In this document: positions 1 through 4,732 of the stretch, piece by piece
Layout: the number at the start of each line of letters is the position of its first letter
Position numbering within the stretch: position 1 is the first letter of the stretch
Assembly (NCBI GenBank): GCA_002439705.1
Contig: DJPE01000003.1
Location: forward strand, 1-5,505
Length of the DNA stretch: 5,505 nt
Reading direction: 5' to 3'
Origin: Christensenella sp. UBA6420
Lineage (GTDB): Bacteria; Bacillota; Clostridia; Christensenellales; DTU072
Notes under the pieces: generated by a model
The model's database searches: none
Told to the model about the DNA's origin: nothing
The model's input: only the letters and a program-made list of their open reading frames with translations
Made by a program: the position numbers and the translations under genes

Positions 1-218
1 CCGATACGCTTCGTCATGCCGATATAAGCGCCGATTGCGACATTATGGGCAAGAGTCTTAAAGCACAGATGAAGTACGCCGACAAAATGAAGTACAAATA
101 CGTTTGCGTACTCGGCGAAGACGAACTTCAAAAAGGAGTGGTTTCCGTCAAAGATATGTTTGAAAAAACCGTAACAGACGTAAATATTTCGGATTTAGCG
201 GAGTTTTTTCGTCAATAA
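1..218 (+). CDS. hisS: Histidyl-tRNA synthetase, C-terminal fragment (5' end outside window)
   Basis: This is the last 71 codons of a gene entering from the left edge, read from base 3 and ending at TAA 216-218. The product charges tRNA-His with histidine in the cytoplasm. The visible part is the end of the class IIa anticodon-binding domain. It carries the typical HisRS run of a small polar segment (ADISADCDIMGKSLKAQMKY), then KYVCVLGEDELQKG, then a VSVKDM strand and a short terminal helix (DLAEFF). That order matches the C-terminus of bacterial HisRS, which is usually about 410-430 residues long, so most of the protein lies outside the window. The thioredoxin gene starts 18 bases later with no terminator between, so the two are probably co-transcribed. 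The family call is firm. The catalytic domain cannot be inspected, so a HisZ-like paralogue is formally possible, but HisZ normally lacks this tRNA-binding end. Confidence 0.94.
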   Translation, partial: DTLRHADISADCDIMGKSLKAQMKYADKMKYKYVCVLGEDELQKGVVSVKDMFEKTVTDVNISDLAEFFRQ

Positions 219-236
219 TCATAATCGGAGGTATAT

Positions 237-554
237 ATGAGAAAATTAAGTGAAAATGAATTCGGAAAGGCAATAGAGAAAGGAAAATTCGTAGTAGACT
301 TCTACGCCGACTGGTGCGGACCTTGCAAAATGCTCGCTCCTAACCTGCAGGAACTCGAACGAGAACTCAACGCTTCCGGCGTGGAAATACTCAAAGTAAA
401 CGTGGACGAAGCTCCCGCTCTCGCGGAAAAAATGGGCATACAGTTTATTCCGTACGTCGTAACGTTCGTCGACGGCGAAAAAAAAGACGCCTTCAACGGC
501 TATAAGTCGGTAGAAGAACTAAGAGAGTTTATTAAAAATAGTATGGCAATTTAG
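237..554 (+). CDS. trxA: Thioredoxin
   Basis: This 105-residue protein, the usual thioredoxin length, is a small cytoplasmic dithiol-disulfide oxidoreductase. The active site WCGPC is at residues 26-30 (redox cysteines 27 and 30). The buried acid is Asp21 in VVDFYADW, the cis-proline is Pro72 in the segment QFIPYVV, and the C-terminal glycine is Gly88 in FNGYKS. No signal peptide or membrane segment is visible. The start is set by GGAGG at 227-231, five bases before ATG 237. Two features differ from textbook thioredoxins: the residue after the cis-proline is Tyr rather than Thr, and the second aromatic before the active site is Tyr23 where E. coli has Trp. The residue after the cis-proline helps set partner choice, so this may be a specialised thioredoxin. 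It sits between hisS and nifS-nifU. A role in reducing persulfide or oxidised Fe-S machinery is an inference from position only. Confidence 0.93.
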   Translation: MRKLSENEFGKAIEKGKFVVDFYADWCGPCKMLAPNLQELERELNASGVEILKVNVDEAPALAEKMGIQFIPYVVTFVDGEKKDAFNGYKSVEELREFIKNSMAI

Positions 555-583
555 TTGATTTTTCCGTCTAATATAATTATAAT
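555..583 (+). promoter_or_regulatory. Predicted sigma-A promoter for nifS-nifU
   Basis: A -35 box TTGATT (555-560, 4 of 6 consensus) is followed by exactly 17 bases and a perfect -10 box TATAAT (578-583). It starts directly after the thioredoxin stop codon and predicts transcription beginning near 590, about 50 bases before nifS. A second TATAAT lies at 572-577 in the same palindrome but has no recognisable -35 at a usual distance. The -10 box lies inside a 20-base palindrome. Confidence 0.68.
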
Positions 584-589
584 TATATT
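570..589. repeat. 20-base perfect palindrome over the nifS -10 box
   Basis: The half-site AATATAATTA is followed directly by its reverse complement, giving a perfect dyad made only of A and T. Short complementary flanks TTTCC (561-565) and GGAAA (591-595) extend the symmetry imperfectly. It overlaps the predicted -10 box, so a dimeric regulator bound here would block the promoter. Because TATAAT-rich DNA is easily self-complementary, chance is a real alternative. No T-run follows, so it is not an intrinsic terminator. Confidence 0.55.
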
Positions 590-597
590 CGGAAATA

Positions 598-619
598 CAA
601 TTAAACAGTCGTTTAATTG
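598..619. repeat. Inverted repeat (9-base arms, 4-base spacer) in the nifS leader
   Basis: CAATTAAAC (598-606) and GTTTAATTG (611-619) are perfect reverse complements around AGTC. The repeat lies just downstream of the predicted transcription start near 590 and ends nine bases before the ribosome-binding site, a typical operator position. As RNA it would form only a weak AU-rich hairpin, so DNA binding by a dimeric repressor is the more likely use. The sequence does not match the IscR operators that I know, so any regulator is unidentified. Confidence 0.55.
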
Positions 620-628
620 ATTATTAAA

Positions 629-633
629 AGAGG
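629..633 (+). promoter_or_regulatory. Ribosome-binding site that fixes the nifS start
   Basis: AGAGG lies eight bases before ATG 642. An in-frame GTG at 633-635 would give three extra residues, but it overlaps this site and would have no ribosome-binding site of its own, so ATG 642 is preferred. Confidence 0.8.
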
Positions 634-641
634 TGCGTAAA

Positions 642-1823
642 ATGCGCGTATATTTAGATAATTCAGCCACGACTGCTTTGGATGCGGAAGTATTCGAAGC
701 GATGAAGCCGTATTTTTCGGAAATCTACGGCAATCCGTCTTCCCTTCATGCTTTCGGCAGAGAAGCTTTAGCGGCAGTCGACGAAGCGAGACAGACGATA
801 GCCGATTGTCTCAACGCCCGCAGGGACGAAATTTTCTTTACGTCGGGCGGTAGCGAAAGCGACAACTGGGCTTTGACGGGAACGGCTCATACTTACGGAA
901 AGCAAGGCAAACATATCGTCACCACCGTTATCGAACACCCCGCAATTATGGAAACCTGCCGTAAACTCCAAAAAGAAGGTTATGAAATAACATACGTCAA
1001 AGTCGGAAGCGACGGCAGAGTAAGTCTCGACGATATAAAAAAAGCAGTAAGGGACGACACCATTCTCGTATCGGTAATGTTCGCCAACAACGAAATGGGC
1101 GCAATTCAGCCTATCGAAGAAATAGGGGCGTTTTGCAGGGAAGAAGGTATACTTTTCCATACCGACGCCGTACAAGCCGCAGGAAGCATAAAAATCGACG
1201 TCAGGAAGATGAATATAGATATGCTCAGTATGTCGGCTCACAAGTTCCACGGACCGAAAGGGATGGGGCTTCTGTACGTCCGTAAGGGAGTCAGACTCGA
1301 AAGATTCATCGTAGGCGGTCATCAGGAAAGCGGTATGAGAGCGGGTACGACCAACACACCGGGAATAATCGGCATGGCTAAGGCTCTCGAAATAAGTTAT
1401 CGCGATATGGAAAAGAACAACGCTCACATGGAGTATCTCAGAGATTACTTTATCGACCGCGTATCGAAAGAAATACCGTATTGCAAGCTTAACGGCGGAA
1501 GAGAACACAGGCTCGTCAACAACGCTAATTTCAGCTTCGATTTTATCGAAGGGGAAAGTATCCTTATGAACCTTGACCTTCACGGCATAGCGGTAAGCTC
1601 GGGTTCGGCGTGCAGTTCCGGCAGTCTCGAACCGTCCTACGTCATTCTTTCGCTCGGAGCGAAGATGGAAGAAGCACACAGCTCCATCCGCTTCAGTCTC
1701 GGCAAGGACACGACGAAGGAAGAAATAGATTACACGATAGAAAAACTTAAAGAAACGGTAGCCAGACTTCGTTCCTGGTCGCCGCTTTTCAAAGAGATAA
1801 AAGGAGAAGACAAATATGTATAA
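642..1823 (+). CDS. nifS: Cysteine desulfurase, NifS/IscS type (group I)
   Basis: This 393-residue, PLP-dependent enzyme removes sulfur from L-cysteine, leaving alanine and an enzyme-bound persulfide for Fe-S clusters and other thio-compounds. The N-terminus MRVYLDNSATT is the family's usual opening, which supports ATG 642 over GTG 633. His99 (VIEHPAI) stacks on PLP, Asp175 and Gln178 (HTDAVQAAG) contact the cofactor, and Lys201 in SAHKFHGPKG forms the Schiff base. The catalytic Cys324 lies in the long mobile loop SSGSACSSGSLEPS, which marks group I (NifS/IscS) rather than group II (SufS). The end (LRSWSPLF) also fits NifS/IscS. The protein is full length with no missing catalytic residue. 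Its last 8 bases overlap nifU, and it has its own promoter after the thioredoxin gene. The immediate nifU partner points to general Fe-S assembly. No nitrogenase gene is visible, so the nif name reflects family, not nitrogen fixation. Confidence 0.97.
   Translation: MRVYLDNSATTALDAEVFEAMKPYFSEIYGNPSSLHAFGREALAAVDEARQTIADCLNARRDEIFFTSGGSESDNWALTGTAHTYGKQGKHIVTTVIEHPAIMETCRKLQKEGYEITYVKVGSDGRVSLDDIKKAVRDDTILVSVMFANNEMGAIQPIEEIGAFCREEGILFHTDAVQAAGSIKIDVRKMNIDMLSMSAHKFHGPKGMGLLYVRKGVRLERFIVGGHQESGMRAGTTNTPGIIGMAKALEISYRDMEKNNAHMEYLRDYFIDRVSKEIPYCKLNGGREHRLVNNANFSFDFIEGESILMNLDLHGIAVSSGSACSSGSLEPSYVILSLGAKMEEAHSSIRFSLGKDTTKEEIDYTIEKLKETVARLRSWSPLFKEIKGEDKYV
1801..1806 (+). promoter_or_regulatory. 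nifU ribosome-binding site inside the nifS end
   Basis: AAGGAG lies within the last nifS codons, nine bases before ATG 1816. With the 8-base overlap of the two genes, this suggests translational coupling, which would help keep desulfurase and scaffold in balance. Confidence 0.75.
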
Positions 1824-2190
1824 CGCAAAAGTATTGGAAACGTTTGCAAATCCGAAAAACGTCGGCGAAATCGAAAACGCCAGCGGCGTAGGCACCGTCG
1901 GCAACGCAAGTTGCGGCGATATAATGCAGGTTTTTCTTAAAATAAAAGACGATAAGATAGTGGACGCGAAGTTTAAGACCTTCGGTTGCGCGGCGGCTAT
2001 CGCAAGCTCCGATACGGCTTGTGAAATGATTAAAGGCAAGTCTTTGGAAGACGCTCTTAAAATAAAGAACTCCGACGTCGTAGAAACTCTCGAAGGACTT
2101 CCCCCGCAGAAAATCCACTGTTCCGTTCTTGCCGAAGAAGCAATAGCCGAAGCCATTAAGGATTACAGAGCAAAACAAGCCAAGAAATAA
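1816..2190 (+). CDS. nifU: Fe-S cluster assembly scaffold, NifU N-terminal/IscU family
   Basis: This 124-residue single-domain protein is the scaffold on which sulfur from NifS and iron are assembled into a [2Fe-2S] cluster before transfer to target proteins. The three cluster-ligand cysteines and their partners are present: Cys33 and Asp35 in NASCGDIM, Cys58 in FKTFGCAAAIASSD, and His101-Cys102 in LPPQKIHCSVLAEEAI. The N-terminus MYNAKVLETFANPKNVGEIE is typical of the family. The length equals IscU, with no ferredoxin-like or C-terminal Nfu domain as in nitrogenase NifU. The segment before the last cysteine reads LPPQK, where proteobacterial IscU has LPPVK for the HscA chaperone. This fits a genome without HscA/HscB, as is usual in clostridia. 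Cys69 is an extra, non-ligand cysteine. SufU is unlikely because the roughly 20-residue SufU insertion is absent. A terminator follows 22 bases after the stop. Confidence 0.95.
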   Translation: MYNAKVLETFANPKNVGEIENASGVGTVGNASCGDIMQVFLKIKDDKIVDAKFKTFGCAAAIASSDTACEMIKGKSLEDALKIKNSDVVETLEGLPPQKIHCSVLAEEAIAEAIKDYRAKQAKK

Positions 2191-2212
2191 GAAATCCGGA
2201 AACAATAACGAT

Positions 2213-2240
2213 AAAAACCGCTCGTATGGGCGGTTTTTTT
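2213..2240 (+). terminator. Intrinsic terminator after nifU
   Basis: AAAAACCGCTC (2213-2223) pairs with GGGCGGTTTTT-type sequence at 2228-2238 with one G-U pair and a GTAT loop, followed by an unbroken seven-T run (2234-2240). It closes the hisS/trx/nifS/nifU direction of transcription. Confidence 0.9.
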
Positions 2241-2277
2241 GTGTTTTTCAGGCGATAATAAAAAACTTGAATAGCAT

Positions 2278-2311
2278 AAAAAGAAACTGCTTCGGGAAGA
2301 AACAGTTTCTT
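2278..2311 (-). terminator. Intrinsic terminator of rpmB, convergent with nifU terminator
   Basis: Read on the minus strand, AAGAAACTG (2311-2303) pairs perfectly with CAGTTTCTT (2289-2281), and a further CTT/AAG pairing can form inside the loop. The T-run on the minus strand is five bases (2282-2278). It starts 22 bases beyond the rpmB stop. The + strand side has no T-run, so it acts in the rpmB direction only. Confidence 0.75.
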
Positions 2312-2332
2312 CAAAATCAAATTTCAATAAGA

Positions 2333-2521
2333 TTACGCTTCTTTTTTAGCGTTTCTTAAGCAACGGGTGCAAATATATTGACTGCTTAAAGAACCGTTGG
2401 CGTCTACGACTTTAACTTTATGTACGTTAGCACCCCAGCTTCTTCTCGTTTTTCTGTTGCTGTGGCTGACTTTATTTCCGCTCATTTGACCTTTGCCGCA
2501 TATGCTACAAACTCTGCTCAT
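2333..2521 (-). CDS. rpmB: 50S ribosomal protein L28 (bL28), zinc-binding form
   Basis: This 62-residue protein is a component of the large ribosomal subunit. It opens MSRVCSICGKGQMSGN and continues with SHSNRKTRRSW, the classic bL28 signature. Two CxxC pairs (Cys5/Cys8 and Cys51/Cys54) form a zinc ribbon, so this is the C+ form; some bacteria carry a cysteine-free paralogue used under zinc shortage, and none is seen here. The length is normal for Bacillota. The start is set by a near-perfect AGGAGGTG on the minus strand at 2533-2526, four bases before the ATG. The gene stands alone on its strand with its own promoter and terminator. It diverges from the Asp23-fakA-recG operon, an arrangement also known from Bacillus (rpmB beside yloU). 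Confidence 0.98.
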   Translation of the reverse strand: MSRVCSICGKGQMSGNKVSHSNRKTRRSWGANVHKVKVVDANGSLSSQYICTRCLRNAKKEA

Positions 2522-2549
2522 GGCACACCTCCTAAATTAAGACTTAACA

Positions 2550-2578
2550 ATTATACAATTAAATTTTAACTTTGGCAA
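2550..2578 (-). promoter_or_regulatory. Predicted sigma-A promoter of rpmB
   Basis: On the minus strand the -35 box TTGCCA (2578-2573, 5 of 6) is separated by 17 bases from a perfect -10 box TATAAT (2555-2550). Transcription would start near 2543, leaving a leader of only about 20 bases that consists mostly of the ribosome-binding site. There is therefore no room for a long leader regulator in front of rpmB. Confidence 0.85.
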
Positions 2579-2588
2579 TTGTTTTGCC
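2574..2588. repeat. Small inverted repeat overlapping the rpmB -35 box
   Basis: GGCAA (2574-2578) and TTGCC (2584-2588) are perfect reverse complements five bases apart. The left arm is the rpmB -35 box. A third TTGCC at 2608-2612 forms the -35 of the opposite promoter. The arms are short, so coincidence is quite possible. Confidence 0.35.
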
Positions 2589-2607
2589 TGCTTTTTTTTG
2601 AAACTGC

Positions 2608-2636
2608 TTGCCTTTTTTTCGGAATTATAATATTAT
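2608..2636 (+). promoter_or_regulatory. Predicted promoter of the Asp23-fakA-recG operon
   Basis: The -35 box TTGCCT (2608-2613, 4 of 6) and the -10 box TATTAT (2631-2636, 5 of 6) are 17 bases apart. The start would fall near 2643, giving a leader of about 90 bases before ATG 2735. An overlapping TATAAT at 2626-2631 has a better -10 but no -35 at a proper distance. The -35 boxes of this and the rpmB promoter are about 30 bases apart, back to back, with a T8 run between them. Confidence 0.6.
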
Positions 2637-2734
2637 TAAATTGCTAAGTTACGGCATACCGTAGTTTGCGATGGACGTAACCGAGTTACTAACAGTAAAA
2701 ATAAGCTTTAATAAGCGGATTTAGAGGAATATAT

Positions 2735-3085
2735 ATGGCTCTGCACACGACGAACATTTACGGTGACATTACCATAGCGGACGACGCTGTGGCTATGGTC
2801 GTGGCAAAAATCGCGAAAGAAGTCCCCGGCGTGGCTGAATTAGTGTCGCGCAGGCTGAGCGATAATATACTTATTCTTTTCGGGAAAGAACCCATAGCTA
2901 AGGGCGTAAAACTCGTCACTATGGACAATCGTATCTTTATCGAACTTTTTATTCTCGTCACGGACGGCGTTAACGTCGAAGCCGTGGTAGAATCGCTTAA
3001 ATCCGCCGTCACCTATAACGTGGAACAGTTCACGGGAATGAGAGTTAAGTCCGTCGACGTCCACGTGCTTGGGTTGAAGCTGTAA
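2735..3085 (+). CDS. yloU: Asp23/Gls24 family protein (YloU-like)
   Basis: This 116-residue protein is of the Asp23/Gls24 (DUF322) family, small cytoplasmic proteins often linked to envelope stress or alkaline tolerance. The exact biochemical role of the YloU branch is not established. Family hallmarks are visible in order: a first strand and turn IYGDITIADDAV (8-19), the helix and turn AKIAKEVPGVAELV (24-37), the central strands KGVKLVTMDNRIFIELFILV (56-75), a helix VEAVVESLKSAVTYNVEQFTG (80-100), and the last strand VKSVDVHVLGLKL. There is no signal peptide or membrane segment, so it is soluble. AGAGGA (2723-2728) lies six bases before the ATG. The fakA gene follows after 15 bases, and the pairing of this family with the DhaL-type kinase is conserved in Bacillota. 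That suggests a link to fatty acid or envelope lipid metabolism, by inference only. Confidence 0.92.
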   Translation: MALHTTNIYGDITIADDAVAMVVAKIAKEVPGVAELVSRRLSDNILILFGKEPIAKGVKLVTMDNRIFIELFILVTDGVNVEAVVESLKSAVTYNVEQFTGMRVKSVDVHVLGLKL

Positions 3086-3100
3086 ATATCGAGAGGAGTA

Positions 3101-4729
3101 ATGAATTTAATAGATAACTCGCAGCTTATTGCGATGATAAAAGGCGGACGACAAAATCTTGCGCTTAACAAAGATTACGTGGACAGCCTTAACGTTTTTC
3201 CCGTGCCCGACGGAGATACCGGTACGAACATGGGGCTTACGATGGATTCCACCGTGCGGGAATTGGACGCACAGAATCCGACCGAATTCAAGGATACCGC
3301 CGCGGCGTTCGCAAAAGGCGCTCTGAAAGGGGCGAGAGGCAATAGCGGCGTTATTTTAAGCCAGATTTTCAAAGGCATGAGCGAAACGTTCATCGAAGCG
3401 AAAACCATTACCACTAAGGTATTCGCAAAAGCTCTCTTGAACGGCGCGAATAAGGCGTATAAAGCGGTCACCGTACCGAAAGAAGGCACTATCCTTACCG
3501 TCATAAGAGTAATAGGAGAACACGCCGTAAAAGTGTCCGCAAGGACTTCCGATTTCGAACAGTTTTTCACTAAAATATTAAAACGCGGAGAAGAAGCGTT
3601 GCAGGACACGCCGAAACTTCTTCCCATCCTTGCAAAAGCAGGAGTGGTAGACAGCGGCGGGCAGGGTCTTATGTATATCCTTACCGGTATGTATAACGTG
3701 CTTGCCGGCATCGAAATGAAGCCTGTTGAGCTTAAACCTGTAGCCGTGGCTACCGAAAATAAAATGGTTTCTTTCGAGAACGACGTACACGACCTGGAAA
3801 ATATCAAGTTTGCTTACTGTACGGAATTCTTTATATTCAATCTGAAAAAACATGTCACAACCGCCGACATAGACAGATTACGCGACCAGCTGCAAACGAT
3901 AGGCGACTGTGTGCTGGTAGTGGGCGACTTAGAGACGGTCAAAGTTCACGTTCATACGAATAACCCCGATAAGGCTCTCGGATATGCGTTAAAGTTAGGG
4001 GAACTTAATTTACCGAAAATCGAGAACATGCTCGAACAGAACAGGCAGTTGCAGAAAGCGAAAAAGGTAAAACGCAAAAAGAACGGTCTTCTTTCCATTT
4101 GCAGCGGAGAAGGTTTCCGTGCTATGTTTAAGGAACTCGGAGCCGACGAAGTCCTGGAAGGCGGACAAACCATGAACCCCAGCGTCGAGAATATTGTGTC
4201 GTTAGTCAACGATATTAACGCAGACACCGTTTTTGTCTTGCCGAATAATAAGAATATTATTCTTGCCTGCGAACAAGCAAAAGATATGGTTGAGTGCGAA
4301 TTGGTAGTCGTGGCTACCGTTAATGTGCAACAAGGCATCGCTGCGGCTATGTCGTACGACCCCGAGGCGGATAAAGACGAACTTGTGGATTCGATGACGA
4401 GTGCGTACGGCGGAATATCCGCAATACAGGTTACGCACGCTGTAAGAGATACCGAGATAGACGGCTTCGTACTTAAATGCGGCGATATAATCGCTCTCGA
4501 AGACGGAATAGTCGCTAAAGGTAACGATATTAACGACGTGGTAAAACAGGCTCTGAGAAGACACGACAAGGACAGTATTTGCCTTATCACTTTATATTAC
4601 GGCGAAGACGTAAAAGAAGAAGACGCGAATGCTCTGTCGGAAGAACTCACTTTGGAATACCCCGACGCTGATGTAGTCGTACTAAACGGCGGACAGGCGC
4701 ATTATTTCTATCTTATCAGCGTGGAATAA
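3101..4729 (+). CDS. fakA: Fatty acid kinase catalytic subunit FakA (DhaL/DegV-associated, YloV-like)
   Basis: This 542-residue protein is close in length to YloV/FakA (about 550). FakA uses ATP to phosphorylate fatty acids carried by a FakB (DegV-family) protein, so that exogenous acids can enter phospholipid synthesis. The N-terminal DhaL-type kinase domain (about 1-200) has VFPVPDGDTGTNM with the Mg-ATP-binding Asp37 and Asp39, then GARGNSGVILSQ (77-88) and VVDSGGQGL (182-190). The middle domain has Cys240 and the VHVHTNN motif with His283 and His285, the residues reported as zinc ligands in the Staphylococcus aureus enzyme. The C-terminal domain shows GGQTMNPSVENI, LPNNKNI, VQQGIAA and the closing NGGQAHYFYLISVE typical of the family. 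A purine-rich site GAGAGGAG (3091-3098) sits unusually close to ATG 3101, but the N-terminus aligns with known FakA from its first residues. No fakB is in the window; it is usually encoded elsewhere. Confidence 0.95.
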   Translation: MNLIDNSQLIAMIKGGRQNLALNKDYVDSLNVFPVPDGDTGTNMGLTMDSTVRELDAQNPTEFKDTAAAFAKGALKGARGNSGVILSQIFKGMSETFIEAKTITTKVFAKALLNGANKAYKAVTVPKEGTILTVIRVIGEHAVKVSARTSDFEQFFTKILKRGEEALQDTPKLLPILAKAGVVDSGGQGLMYILTGMYNVLAGIEMKPVELKPVAVATENKMVSFENDVHDLENIKFAYCTEFFIFNLKKHVTTADIDRLRDQLQTIGDCVLVVGDLETVKVHVHTNNPDKALGYALKLGELNLPKIENMLEQNRQLQKAKKVKRKKNGLLSICSGEGFRAMFKELGADEVLEGGQTMNPSVENIVSLVNDINADTVFVLPNNKNIILACEQAKDMVECELVVVATVNVQQGIAAAMSYDPEADKDELVDSMTSAYGGISAIQVTHAVRDTEIDGFVLKCGDIIALEDGIVAKGNDINDVVKQALRRHDKDSICLITLYYGEDVKEEDANALSEELTLEYPDADVVVLNGGQAHYFYLISVE

Positions 4730-4732
4730 GCA

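Noticed and set aside
561..595. The palindrome and flanks after the thioredoxin gene as an intrinsic terminator.
   Set aside because: The stem is almost only A-U, with an uneven bulge, and no T-run follows on either strand. It fits a promoter or operator better.
633..641. GTG 633 as the nifS start, adding three residues.
   Set aside because: The GTG overlaps the AGAGG site that serves ATG 642 and would have no ribosome-binding site. Family members begin at the residue equivalent to ATG 642.
768..2156. A 462-codon open frame on the minus strand opposite nifS and nifU.
   Set aside because: It lies fully antisense to two genes with clear catalytic motifs, shows no recognisable domain and has odd composition (rich in Phe, Tyr, Ser and Arg). 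It is a by-product of codon bias in nifS and nifU.
1789..2205. A 138-codon minus-strand open frame opposite nifU.
   Set aside because: It is antisense to the intact IscU-type gene, runs towards the terminator region and has no domain or ribosome-binding site that I can support.
2191..2332. A possible small RNA or hidden gene between nifU and rpmB.
   Set aside because: The 142 bases are accounted for by two convergent terminators and a short A/T-rich spacer. No promoter or open frame with a ribosome-binding site is visible.
3175..3807. A 210-codon minus-strand open frame, and a similar 212-codon one at 3952-4590, opposite fakA.
   Set aside because: Both are antisense to conserved FakA motifs, lack recognisable domains and are low-complexity Ser/Thr/Ala-rich shadows.
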